Counted from the stretch's first letter, positions 1 to 8,345 are shown. The stretch is DNA of 24,313 bases from JAYSFC01 sp041913505 (GCA_041913505.1 JAYSFC010000049.1:1-24313); one strand, 5' to 3'. The notes: a model not told the origin generated them from the letters alone. Numbers and translations: made by a program.

Positions 1-1174
<1,174 letters not shown>

Positions 1175-1199
1175 CCCGCCCTAGCCTGCTGCCTGCCTC

Positions 1200-1484
1200 A
1201 TGGGCTCCCGCCTCGTCCCGCTGGTGCTGCTGGCCTTGCTGGTGGCCATTCACGCCCAGCTCTGGGCGGGGCGCGGCAGCATCCGGCATGTGAACGAGAT
1301 GCACCAGCGCATCGAAGCACAGCAGGCAGCCAACAACCAGGCCCGCCAGGAGAACGAGCGACTGACCTCCGAGGTGCAGGACCTCAAGGAAGGCCTGGAC
1401 ATGGTTGAAGAGAAGGCGCGCAGCGAGCTCGGCATGGTCAAGCAGGGCGAGATCTACGTGCACGTCACGCCCGCCCGGCGCTGA
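1200..1484 (+). CDS. ftsB: Cell division protein FtsB
   Basis: FtsB is a small bitopic inner-membrane protein that forms the FtsQ-FtsL-FtsB complex and helps activate septal peptidoglycan synthesis. The 94 residues show a short cytoplasmic start, one membrane segment at about residues 5-21 (VPLVLLALLVAIHAQLW), then a periplasmic heptad-like coiled coil at about 30-70 rich in Q, E, N and L. The C-terminal section with ARSELGMVKQGEIYV matches the conserved FtsB/DivIC ending. Length is close to the usual 90-105 residues. Position directly after eno is the standard proteobacterial arrangement and supports the call. No good Shine-Dalgarno is visible before the ATG, so translation may depend on coupling to eno or on weak initiation. 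The next gene begins 4 bases after the stop. Confidence 0.93.
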   Translation: MGSRLVPLVLLALLVAIHAQLWAGRGSIRHVNEMHQRIEAQQAANNQARQENERLTSEVQDLKEGLDMVEEKARSELGMVKQGEIYVHVTPARR

Positions 1485-1488
1485 CCCC

Positions 1489-1893
1489 ATGGACGTTGCC
1501 CTCTTCGGCGGCACGGAGGCCGCCACGCTGGCTGCGGCGCTGCGGCCCCGGCTGGCACCCATGGTCCGCCTGGCCTGCGACCCACCCACTGATTCCGGGC
1601 ACGCTCCCGCGCTGGCGCTGTTGCTGGGTGGCTCACCAGACGATGCCGCCTGGCGCAGCTTGCTCGCGCAGGCCGGCTGGAGCTACCAGGTGTTATGGGG
1701 CGATCACACGACGCAACGGCTCGATGCGGCCGTGCGTGCCCTGCATGTGGCACTGCCTGCAGCCCTGCGCGAGGCACCCGCCCCGCGCGAAGCCTCCGGA
1801 TCGGACAGCGCCCGGCGCCTGCGTGCCTGGGCGTGCGAGAAATGCAGCGATCCGCAGTGCGAGCACCGGCTGTTCACCACGCTGCGCGATTGA
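1489..1893 (+). CDS. Uncharacterised 134-residue protein with a C-terminal Cys/His cluster
   Basis: I do not recognise this family. The ATG lies 4 bases after the ftsB stop, so it is almost certainly the last gene of the eno-ftsB operon. The protein is soluble, with no signal peptide or membrane segment. The first 90 residues read like a small alpha/beta fold: it starts MDVALFGGTE and has an alanine/leucine-rich core with ALALLLGGSPDD. Near the C-terminus, C116-x2-C119-x4-C124-x-H126 could bind a metal such as zinc; this is inference from spacing alone. No catalytic motif is visible. Codon usage resembles the neighbours. The gene ends 60 bases before the convergent ABC-transporter operon. That it is a real gene is likely because of the tight spacing and typical codon bias; its function is unknown. 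Confidence 0.72.
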   Translation: MDVALFGGTEAATLAAALRPRLAPMVRLACDPPTDSGHAPALALLLGGSPDDAAWRSLLAQAGWSYQVLWGDHTTQRLDAAVRALHVALPAALREAPAPREASGSDSARRLRAWACEKCSDPQCEHRLFTTLRD

Positions 1894-1931
1894 TCGGATA
1901 GCCCTGCAGCGCTCACCACTCAGGCGCCAAA

Positions 1932-1949
1932 CGCTACCAAAATAGAAGC
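1932..1949. repeat. Short AT-richer intergenic motif, possible dispersed repeat
   Basis: The 60-base gap between two convergent genes holds CGCTACCAAAATAGAAGC, markedly less GC-rich than its surroundings. From memory, similar GCTAxCAAAATAG-type strings recur between genes in Comamonadaceae chromosomes, so it may be one copy of a dispersed intergenic element. Only one copy lies in this window, so the repeat status cannot be shown here. I see no clear hairpin terminator in the gap. Confidence 0.3.
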
Positions 1950-1953
1950 AAAC

Positions 1954-2727
<774 letters not shown>

Positions 2728-2738
2728 GGGAAAAGAAG

Positions 2739-3452
2739 TCAGGATTTGCGGTGCGTGAGGTAGCCGAGGTAGCGGCGCTCCAGCAACCGCGTGGCGCCGA
2801 TCAGGCCCATGGTGATGCACAGGTAGACGGCGGCCGCGAACAGGTAGGCCTCGAAGGGCAGGTAGAAGTCGGCATACACGCGGCTGGCCGCGCCGGTGAG
2901 GTCGAGCAGCGCGGGCACGGTGCTGGCGAGGCTGGAGCTGTGCAGCATCATCACCACCTCGTTGCCATAGGCGGGCAGCATGCGGCGGATGGCGCTGGGC
3001 AGCACGATGCGGCGCATCAGCAGCCACGGCCCCATGCCCATGGCGCGCGCAGCCTCCACCTCGCCCTTGCCGGTCTCGCGGATCGAGCCCGCGAGCATCT
3101 CGGCGGTGTAGGCCGCGGTGTTGAGGCTGAACGAGAGCAGCGCGCAGAAGAACGGCTCCTTGAACTGCGTCCAGGGCCAGACCGAGTCCCAGCGCGCCTG
3201 CACCCATTCGAGCTGGGCGAAGCCGTAGTAGATCAGATACACCTGGATCAAGAGCGGCGTGCCGCGCATGAAATAGGTGAACGCCTGCGCGGGCCAGCGC
3301 AGCCACCGCTGGTTGCTGACCAGCGCAAGGGCGCACAGCAGTGCCAGCACGGCACCCACGGCCAGGCTGATGAGCGTGAGCTGCAGCGTGACAATGAGCC
3401 CCTGGCCGTAGAGCGCCAGCGTATCCGGCTGGAAAATGACTTCCCAATTCAT
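2739..3452 (-). CDS. hisM: Polar amino acid ABC transporter permease (HisM class)
   Basis: One of two inner-membrane permease subunits; it should pair with the HisQ-like protein and sit on the HisP-like ATPase. The 237 residues contain about five hydrophobic spans, among them a segment around 15-45 (LIVTLQLTLISLAVGAVLAL) and a C-terminal one around 200-225. The cytoplasmic EAA loop is visible as GEVEAARAMGMGPWLLMRRIVLPSAIRRMLP, which contacts the ATPase. FMRGTPLLIQVYLIYYG is the characteristic entry motif of polar amino acid permeases. The ATG at 3452 was preferred over the GTG at 3458 because a GAGGG ribosome site lies 7 bases before the ATG but only 1 base before the GTG. That site overlaps the stop of the preceding gene, implying translational coupling. 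Confidence 0.94.
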   Translation of the reverse strand: MNWEVIFQPDTLALYGQGLIVTLQLTLISLAVGAVLALLCALALVSNQRWLRWPAQAFTYFMRGTPLLIQVYLIYYGFAQLEWVQARWDSVWPWTQFKEPFFCALLSFSLNTAAYTAEMLAGSIRETGKGEVEAARAMGMGPWLLMRRIVLPSAIRRMLPAYGNEVVMMLHSSSLASTVPALLDLTGAASRVYADFYLPFEAYLFAAAVYLCITMGLIGATRLLERRYLGYLTHRKS

Positions 3453-3462
3453 GGCCACGCCC

Positions 3463-4149
3463 TCATAGCTGGACCTTGTCCGCCCCCAGGCTGTAGCGCG
3501 CGCTCACGCGCCGCAAGGCCCACAGCGACAGCGAGGTGTAGACCAGGTACAGCCCGGCGGTGAACAGGAAGAAGGCGAAGGGCTCGCGCACGGCGGCGCT
3601 CGACTGCTTGGCCAGGTAGGTCATGTCGTGCAGGCCGATCAGGCTCACCAGCGCCGTGGCCTTGATGAGCACCAGCCAGTTGTTGGTGAAGCTCGGCAGT
3701 GCATAGCGCACCATCTGCGGCAGCGTGATGCGCACAAAGGTCTGCGTGCGTCCCATGCCGAAGGCCCAGGCGGCCTCCATCTGGCCGCGCGGGATGGCCA
3801 GGATGGCGCCGCGGAAGGTCTCGGTCATGTAGGCGCCGTAGATGAAGCCGATGGTGAGCACCCCGGCCACGAAGGGGTCGAGATCGACGCCTTCGTCATA
3901 GCCCAGGACTTCGAACAGGTTGTTGAGGCCGATGGCGCCGCCGTAGAAGACCAGCAGCATCATGAGCAGCTCAGGAATGCCGCGCACTACCGTGGTGTAG
4001 AACGTGGCCGCCCACACCAATGGGCGCCGCCCCGAGAGCTTGGCCGCCGCGCCCAACAGCCCGATGAGCGTGGCCGCCGCGAGCGACGCCAGCGACACCG
4101 CCACCGTGAGCAGCGCGCCGTGCAGGATCGAAAAATAGTAACCGCTCAT
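3463..4149 (-). CDS. hisQ: Polar amino acid ABC transporter permease (HisQ class)
   Basis: Partner permease of the HisM-like protein. The 228 residues begin MSGYYFSILHGALLTVAVSL and carry about five membrane spans. The VVRGIPELLMMLLVFYGG motif marks the subfamily, and the EAA loop reads GQMEAAWAFGMGRTQTFVRITLPQMVRYALP. Length agrees with HisQ (about 228). The gene follows the first binding-protein gene by 39 bases, and that gap contains a GC-rich hairpin. The sequence before the ATG (CTTTCTCCCTCTC) has no Shine-Dalgarno, unlike the strong sites of both binding-protein genes. Permease synthesis is therefore probably kept far below binding-protein synthesis. Confidence 0.94.
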   Translation of the reverse strand: MSGYYFSILHGALLTVAVSLASLAAATLIGLLGAAAKLSGRRPLVWAATFYTTVVRGIPELLMMLLVFYGGAIGLNNLFEVLGYDEGVDLDPFVAGVLTIGFIYGAYMTETFRGAILAIPRGQMEAAWAFGMGRTQTFVRITLPQMVRYALPSFTNNWLVLIKATALVSLIGLHDMTYLAKQSSAAVREPFAFFLFTAGLYLVYTSLSLWALRRVSARYSLGADKVQL

Positions 4150-4162
4150 GAGAGGGAGAAAG

Positions 4163-4183
4163 GCGGAGCGCCTGGCGCTCCGC
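4163..4183 (-). other. GC hairpin between binding-protein and permease genes
   Basis: A perfect 9-bp stem (GCGGAGCGC / GCGCTCCGC) with a 3-base loop lies between the stop of the binding-protein gene and the permease start. On the transcribed strand no T-run follows, so it is unlikely to be a full terminator. In periplasmic-binding-protein operons such hairpins are known to shield the upstream mRNA from 3' exonucleases, leaving excess binding-protein message. That role here is inference. Confidence 0.6.
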
Positions 4184-4188
4184 GTGCA

Positions 4189-4959
4189 TCACTTGCCGTA
4201 AGGATCGAAGTCGAAGTACTTCTTGGCGATCTTGTCGTAGGTGCCGTTCTTGCGGATCGTGTCGATCGCGTCATTGAGCTGCTTCTTCAGGTCGCCCTGG
4301 CCCTTGCGCATGGCGATGCCGATGCCCTCGCCGTAGTACTTGGGCTCGTACTGGTCGTGGCCCACGTATCCATAGTCTTTGCCCTCGGGCTTGCGCAGGA
4401 AGCCGCCATTCACCTCGACCTTGTCGGCCACGGTGCCGTCCAGGCGGCCCGCCTGCATGTCCAGATAGACCTGGTCCTGCGATTGGTAGGGCACCACATT
4501 CACGCCTGCGGGCTTGAGTTCGCCCATGGCCCACTTCTCTTGCGTGCTGGCCTTGAGCACGCCGATCTTCATGCCCTTGAGCGAAGCCGGGCCGTCGTAC
4601 TTCACGGTCTTCTTCACCACGATGGCGCTGGGCGTCTTGTAGTAGCGCTTGGTGAAGTCCACCACGCGCTGGCGCTCGGGCGTGATCGAAAGGGAGCTCA
4701 CGATGACGTCGAACTTCCTGGCCTGCAGGCCGGCGATGATGCTGTCGAATTCGGATTCGACAAAAACGCACTTGCGCTGGAGCTGCTCACACAGCGCGTT
4801 GGCGATATCGATGTCGAAACCCACGACTTCGCCCGCGGCGGTCTTGTACTCGAAAGGCTCGTAGGCGGGGTTGGTACCCACTCGCAGGTCGGCGGCCAGG
4901 GCAGAGCCGGCGAAGGTGGCCAAAGCGGCCATGGCAACGGCCATCAGCGGTGCACGCAT
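4189..4959 (-). CDS. Periplasmic lysine/arginine/ornithine/histidine-type binding protein (HisJ/ArgT class), copy 1
   Basis: This is the solute-binding subunit that feeds the adjacent HisQMP-type importer. The 256 residues start with a Sec signal peptide (MRAPLMAVAMAALATFAGSALA, cut after ALA) and continue ADLRVGTNPAYEPFEYK and VVGFDIDIANALCEQ, the hallmark of family 3 binding proteins (SBP_bac_3). Also present are SSLSITPERQRVVDFT, GVLKASTQEKWA, YQSQDQVYLDMQAGRLDGTVAD and the terminal YDKIAKKYFDFDPYG, which closely parallels HisJ and LAO protein. The ATG at 4959 has a strong AAGGA site 6 bases upstream; a longer in-frame start upstream would precede the signal peptide and was rejected. It is the first gene of the hisJ-Q-M-P order. 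It shares a 269-bp identical tract with the next binding-protein gene. The exact ligand (basic amino acid or histidine) cannot be told from sequence. Confidence 0.93.
   Translation of the reverse strand: MRAPLMAVAMAALATFAGSALAADLRVGTNPAYEPFEYKTAAGEVVGFDIDIANALCEQLQRKCVFVESEFDSIIAGLQARKFDVIVSSLSITPERQRVVDFTKRYYKTPSAIVVKKTVKYDGPASLKGMKIGVLKASTQEKWAMGELKPAGVNVVPYQSQDQVYLDMQAGRLDGTVADKVEVNGGFLRKPEGKDYGYVGHDQYEPKYYGEGIGIAMRKGQGDLKKQLNDAIDTIRKNGTYDKIAKKYFDFDPYGK
4379..4647. repeat. 269-bp perfect direct repeat, copy A (within binding protein 1)
   Basis: Bases 4379-4647 are identical to 5294-5562, at a constant offset of 915 with no insertion or deletion. The flanks diverge: roughly 15 mismatches over about 185 bp on the 3'-gene side, and far more on the 5'-gene side. 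I compared the two copies base by base across the tract. Confidence 0.95.
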
Positions 4960-5020
4960 GGAAATTCCTTGGTTCTTGAAAAGCGAAAACGCCGCCCGGC
5001 GATCGGGGGCGGCAAGACCG

Positions 5021-5027
5021 CTATTGT
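5021..5027 (-). promoter_or_regulatory. Possible -10 region of the first binding-protein operon
   Basis: On the minus strand this reads ACAATAG followed by CGG, 62 bases before the ATG. The same ACAATAGCG string lies 29 bases before the start of the second binding-protein gene (5912-5906). The shared string in otherwise different leaders suggests a -10 element. No convincing -35 box accompanies either copy. Confidence 0.3.
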
Positions 5028-5046
5028 GCTTGGTTCTGGGACTGCA

Positions 5047-5085
5047 CAAAAAAACAGCGCACCGCAGGCAAGGGCCTCGGTGCGC
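5047..5085 (-). terminator. Intrinsic terminator after binding-protein copy 2
   Basis: On the minus strand, an 8-bp perfect stem (GCGCACCG pairing with CGGTGCGC; arms 5057-5064 and 5078-5085) is followed after two bases by seven consecutive T residues. It sits 19 bases after the stop of the upstream binding-protein gene and before the promoter region of the next one. It should separate the two paralogues into different transcription units. Confidence 0.88.
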
Positions 5086-5103
5086 ACGGGCAGCCGCCAG
5101 AGG

Positions 5104-5877
5104 TCAGTTGCCGTAGGGATCGAAGTCGAAGTACTTCTTGGCGATCTTGTCGTAGGTGCCGTTGCCGCGGATGGTCTTGATCGCGGCGTTGATCTGCTTC
5201 TTCAGGTCGCCCTGGCCCTTGCGCATGGCAATGCCGATGCCGTCGCCGTAGTACTTGGTCTCGTACTGGTCGTGGCCCACGTAGCCGTAGTCCTTGCCCT
5301 CGGGCTTGCGCAGGAAGCCGCCATTCACCTCGACCTTGTCGGCCACGGTGCCGTCCAGGCGGCCCGCCTGCATGTCCAGATAGACCTGGTCCTGCGATTG
5401 GTAGGGCACCACATTCACGCCTGCGGGCTTGAGTTCGCCCATGGCCCACTTCTCTTGCGTGCTGGCCTTGAGCACGCCGATCTTCATGCCCTTGAGCGAA
5501 GCCGGGCCGTCGTACTTCACGGTCTTCTTCACCACGATGGCGCTGGGCGTCTTGTAGTAGCGGTCGCTGAAATCCACCACGCGGCGGCGCTCGTCCGTCA
5601 TCGACATGGAGCTCACGATCACGTCGTACTTCTTGGCCTGCAGGCCCGCGATCATGCTGTCCCACACCTGCTCGACGAACACGCACTTGCGCTGGAGTTG
5701 CTCGCACACGGCCTTGGCGATATCCACGTCGAAGCCTGTCACCTCGCCATTGGGGGTTTTGTAGGTGAAAGGCTCGTAGGTCGGATCGACGGCAACGCGC
5801 AGATCGGCGGCCAGTGCCGGGCCGGCCACCAGGGCCATAGCCAGCGTGGCCGCCAGAGGCTTCAGGGGTTTGCGCAT
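5104..5877 (-). CDS. Periplasmic lysine/arginine/ornithine/histidine-type binding protein (HisJ/ArgT class), copy 2
   Basis: A tandem paralogue of the preceding binding protein, 257 residues. The signal peptide MRKPLKPLAATLAMALVAGPALA is followed by ADLRVAVDPTYEPFTYKTPNG and VTGFDVDIAKAVCEQ, again an SBP_bac_3 fold. The N-terminal lobe differs substantially from copy 1 (for example SSMSMTDERRRVVDFSDRYY). The region from YYKTPSAIVVKK to VGHDQYE is residue-for-residue the same, reflecting the 269-bp identical DNA tract. A clear AAAGGA site lies 5 bases before the ATG at 5877. A strong terminator follows the gene, so it is expressed separately from the permease genes. It probably docks on the same HisQMP unit and widens or shifts the ligand range, as LAO and HisJ do in enteric bacteria; this is inference. 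Confidence 0.92.
   Translation of the reverse strand: MRKPLKPLAATLAMALVAGPALAADLRVAVDPTYEPFTYKTPNGEVTGFDVDIAKAVCEQLQRKCVFVEQVWDSMIAGLQAKKYDVIVSSMSMTDERRRVVDFSDRYYKTPSAIVVKKTVKYDGPASLKGMKIGVLKASTQEKWAMGELKPAGVNVVPYQSQDQVYLDMQAGRLDGTVADKVEVNGGFLRKPEGKDYGYVGHDQYETKYYGDGIGIAMRKGQGDLKKQINAAIKTIRGNGTYDKIAKKYFDFDPYGN
5294..5562. repeat. 269-bp perfect direct repeat, copy B (within binding protein 2)
   Basis: Second copy of the identical tract described at 4379-4647. It encodes the same residues in the same frame in both binding proteins, covering the hinge and most of the second lobe. Confidence 0.95.
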
Positions 5878-5905
5878 GGAATTCCTTTGGAAAGCGAGAA
5901 AGGCG

Positions 5906-5912
5906 CTATTGT
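5906..5912 (-). promoter_or_regulatory. Possible -10 region of binding-protein copy 2
   Basis: The minus strand reads ACAATAG followed by CG, 29 bases before the ATG at 5877. It matches the string before copy 1. It also lies in the loop of a small GGCGC/GCGCC dyad, so part of this gap could serve as a weak end signal for hslO. No good -35 box is visible. Confidence 0.3.
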
Positions 5913-5957
5913 CTGGCGCCCCGCGGCCTTCAAACCTCGGGGGCATCCCTAAAGACG

Positions 5958-6950
5958 CTATTGCACCGCCCGCGTCCCCGGCGGCAGCTCGGCCGGGCGG
6001 GTGAAGATCTGCGCGGCATCCACCGCATCGAAGCGGTACTGCTGGCCGCAGTATTCGCATCCCACCTCGATCTCTTCGCGCTCGGCGAGGATGGATTCGA
6101 CCTCCTGCGCGCCCAGGTTGCGCAGCATGCCCGCCACGCGGTCACGGCTGCAGGTGCAGGCGAAACGCGGGCCGTCTGCACCCTGCTGGGGCGTAAAGCG
6201 CAGGAGCCGCTCCTCCCAGAAGAGGCGGCGCAGGATGGTATCCACGTCGAGCGTGAGCAGCTCATCGCGTGTGAGGCTTGCGGCCAGGTGGGCGATGCGG
6301 TTGTAGTCCTCGTTGTGGCCCAGGCGGTCATTGGTCTGCTCGGCGCTCTCGGTGGCGCCAGCCAGATTGGCCTCGCCCTTGACGGGCATCCGCTGGATCA
6401 GCAGGCCCGCGGCCACTTGGTCGTTCGCGGCCAGCACCAGCGTGGTGTCGAGCTGTTCGGACTGCAGCATGTAGTGCTGCAGCACGTCGCTGAGCCGCTC
6501 GAACTTCGCGCCATGCGCATCCTGCAGCGGCACCACGCCCTGGTAGGGCTGCTGGCCCGGCTGGCGTGCCGCGGGGTCCAGCGTGATCGCGCAGCGGCCC
6601 GCGCCGCCCAAGTTCAGCATCTCGGACAGGCGCGCACCGGGCTCCACGGCGCCGTTCACCGTGGCCGTGGCCCGCAGGCCCAGGTTGGACTGCACCTCGG
6701 CCACGGCCAGCTTGACCGGCCCGTCGCCGAAGACCTGCAGCACGAGCGCGCCATCGAACTTGATGTTCGACTGCATGAGCACGCCCGCGGCCGCCATCTC
6801 GCCCAGCAGCTCGCTCACTGCGGGCGGATAGGCCCCGGTTTCGCTGTTGCCGGCACGGCGACGCAGGACCTCGGTCCACGCATCGGTCAGGCGCACGATC
6901 ATGCCGCGCACGGGCAGACCATCGAAAAGGAATTTGTGAAGCTCGGACAC
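5958..6950 (-). CDS. hslO: Redox-regulated chaperone Hsp33
   Basis: Hsp33 is a cytoplasmic holdase that becomes active when oxidative stress oxidises its C-terminal zinc-bound cysteines, after which it unfolds and binds aggregating proteins. The four cysteines are present as CxC (C265, C267 in FACTCSRD) and CxxC (C298, C301 in VGCEYCGQQY), the diagnostic zinc centre. N-terminal features include FDGLPVRGMIVRLTDAW and, later, QSNIKFDGALVLQVFGDGPV and GQQPYQGVVPL. Its 330 residues exceed E. coli Hsp33 (about 290) but are ordinary for beta-proteobacteria. The start is GTG at 6950 because MSELHKFLFDGLPVRG is the family N-terminus. The gene begins 6 bases after the stop of the carbonic anhydrase gene, so the two form an operon. 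Confidence 0.96.
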   Translation of the reverse strand: MSELHKFLFDGLPVRGMIVRLTDAWTEVLRRRAGNSETGAYPPAVSELLGEMAAAGVLMQSNIKFDGALVLQVFGDGPVKLAVAEVQSNLGLRATATVNGAVEPGARLSEMLNLGGAGRCAITLDPAARQPGQQPYQGVVPLQDAHGAKFERLSDVLQHYMLQSEQLDTTLVLAANDQVAAGLLIQRMPVKGEANLAGATESAEQTNDRLGHNEDYNRIAHLAASLTRDELLTLDVDTILRRLFWEERLLRFTPQQGADGPRFACTCSRDRVAGMLRNLGAQEVESILAEREEIEVGCEYCGQQYRFDAVDAAQIFTRPAELPPGTRAVQ

Positions 6951-6956
6951 TCTGTC

Positions 6957-7484
6957 TTAGTCTGCAATCTTGCGCAGGCCCGCTTTGAAGCGGCGCGCGT
7001 TGTCAATGTAGTGCTGCGCGCTCTGGCGCAGCCCCTCGATCTGCTCCGGCGTGAGCTGGCGCACCGCCTTGGCCGGGCTGCCGATGATCATGGAGCCATC
7101 GGGAAATTCCTTGCCCTCGGTAACGAGCGCGCCCGCGCCCACGAGGCAGTTCTTGCCGATCCTGGCGCCGTTGAGCACGATCGCGCCAATACCGATGAGC
7201 GACTCGTCCCCGATGGTGCAGCCGTGCAGCATGACCTTGTGGCCCACCGTGACGCGCTCGCCGATCACGAGCGGCTTGCCGAAGTCGGCGTGCAGCACAC
7301 TCGCGTCTTGCACGTTCGTGCCAGCGCCGATGGTGATACGGTCGGTGTCGCCGCGCACCACGGAGCCAAACCACACGCTCGCGTCCTCGCCCAGTTCCAC
7401 ATTGCCCATCACCTGCGCGCTGTCGGCCACCCAGGCCGATGCGGCCATGCGCGGCGCGGCGCCATCGAGTTCATAAATCGCCAT
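6957..7484 (-). CDS. Gamma-class carbonic anhydrase family protein (YrdA-like, left-handed beta helix)
   Basis: A trimeric hexapeptide-repeat protein related to the Cam carbonic anhydrase and YrdA/PaaY. The 175 residues run in [LIV]-G-x4 turns from about residue 15 to 130, with VVRGDTDRITIGAGTNVQD, ASVLHADFG and TVGHKVMLHGCTIGD. The three zinc-ligand histidines typical of the family are visible as H65, H82 and H87. The C-terminal helix LTPEQIEGLRQSAQHY is also typical. Members may hydrate CO2 or may only bind metal; activity cannot be judged here. The ATG at 7484 gives the standard MAIYELDG start. A GGAG site lies 11 bases upstream, slightly far. It leads a two-gene operon with hslO and diverges from the DUF455 gene across 48 bases. 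Confidence 0.9.
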   Translation of the reverse strand: MAIYELDGAAPRMAASAWVADSAQVMGNVELGEDASVWFGSVVRGDTDRITIGAGTNVQDASVLHADFGKPLVIGERVTVGHKVMLHGCTIGDESLIGIGAIVLNGARIGKNCLVGAGALVTEGKEFPDGSMIIGSPAKAVRQLTPEQIEGLRQSAQHYIDNARRFKAGLRKIAD

Positions 7485-7518
7485 GGGGCTACTGTCTCCG
7501 TCGGTTTTGTCGTGAAAC

Positions 7519-7530
7519 CTAGAATTGTAG
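7519..7530. promoter_or_regulatory. Overlapping divergent -10 elements (near-palindrome)
   Basis: CTAGAATTGTAG is a near-perfect palindrome; only the 4th/9th pair mismatches. It contains TAGAAT on the plus strand (7520-7525) and TACAAT on the minus strand (7529-7524), each 5/6 to the -10 consensus. The plus hexamer lies 7 bases before the DUF455 ATG, and the minus one about 40 bases before the carbonic anhydrase ATG. No clear -35 boxes are seen. A symmetric promoter serving both genes is inferred. Confidence 0.5.
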
Positions 7531-7532
7531 GG

Positions 7533-8345
7533 ATGGAGCTTCGCCAACGTGCATTGCAGGTCTTGTGCCTGCCAGACCCTGAACAAAAAGCCTCGGAGGT
7601 GCTTGAATTACAAGCACAATCAGCTACACTTTTCATAGTAAATCACACCCCCGAGCCACCACCGGACCCGCAGGCCCTGCCCGGCCGCCCCGCGCGGCCC
7701 GAGCTGCGGCACCACACGGCGGTAGCGCGCCGCTCGCCCGCCACGCTCGAGGGGCGCGCGGTGCTGATCCACGCCATTGCCCACATCGAGTTCAACGCCA
7801 TCAACCTCGCGCTCGACGCCGTGTGGCGTTTTGATGGCATGCCCGCCGCCTTCTACCTCGACTGGCTGCGGGTGGCGGCCGAGGAGGCACGGCACTTCCG
7901 CCTGCTGCGCGCGCACCTGCAGGGCATGGGCCACGACTACGGCGACTACCCCGCGCACCAGGGCCTGTGGACCATGTGCGAGAAGACCCAGCACGACATC
8001 GTGGCGCGCATGGCGCTGGTGCCGCGAACGCTCGAGGCGCGCGGCCTTGACGCCACGCCCTTGATCCAGGCCAAGCTGCGCAACGTGGGCGCGCCCGATG
8101 CGCTGGCTGCGGTGGGCATTCTCGATGTGATTCTGCGCGAAGAGGTCGGCCACGTAGCCATTGGTAACCATTGGTATCGCTGGCTCTGCGAACGCGAGGG
8201 GTTCGACCCCGAGGCTCACTACGCCGAACTCACGCGGCGCTACGAGGCGCCGCGCCTCAAGCCCCCGTTCAACACCGCCGCCCGCCGCGCGGCGGGCTTC
8301 AGCGAGGCCGAGCTACAGTGGCTGGAGCAGGCGCCTGGTACGTAA
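7533..8345 (+). CDS. DUF455 family ferritin-like protein
   Basis: A predicted all-helical, ferritin-like cytoplasmic protein of unknown function. The 270 residues start MELRQRALQVLCLPDPEQKA. Possible di-iron ligands follow the ferritin-like pattern: E86 in AHIEFNAINLALDA, E118-x2-H121 in AAEEARHFRLL, a candidate E168 in RTLEARGLD, and E204-x2-H207 in REEVGHVAIGNHWYRW. I assign DUF455 from these conserved blocks from memory; a metal site and any oxygenase activity are inference. The ATG at 7533 has no Shine-Dalgarno. It lies 7 bases after a TAGAAT hexamer, so the mRNA may be leaderless. The next in-frame methionine would remove the conserved N-terminus. Divergent pairing with a gamma carbonic anhydrase gene may reflect shared regulation. 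Confidence 0.85.
   Translation: MELRQRALQVLCLPDPEQKASEVLELQAQSATLFIVNHTPEPPPDPQALPGRPARPELRHHTAVARRSPATLEGRAVLIHAIAHIEFNAINLALDAVWRFDGMPAAFYLDWLRVAAEEARHFRLLRAHLQGMGHDYGDYPAHQGLWTMCEKTQHDIVARMALVPRTLEARGLDATPLIQAKLRNVGAPDALAAVGILDVILREEVGHVAIGNHWYRWLCEREGFDPEAHYAELTRRYEAPRLKPPFNTAARRAAGFSEAELQWLEQAPGT

Noticed and set aside
2728..3447. HisP fused to an upstream 240-residue extension
   Set aside because: The extension is the hisM region in another frame. The ATG at 2727 gives the exact HisP length and N-terminus.
3453..3458. GTG start for hisM two codons upstream
   Set aside because: The GAGGG ribosome site would be 1 base away, which is too close; the ATG at 3452 has 7-base spacing.
3628..5952. 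Very long plus-strand open frame opposite the binding-protein genes
   Set aside because: It runs antisense through two clearly recognised genes and repeats itself because they are paralogues. Long antisense frames are expected in DNA this GC-rich. Its product is rich in H, A, G and R with no family resemblance.
5961..8345. 794-codon plus-strand frame ending in the DUF455 gene
   Set aside because: Only the part from ATG 7533 matches a protein family. The upstream part is antisense to hslO and the carbonic anhydrase gene.
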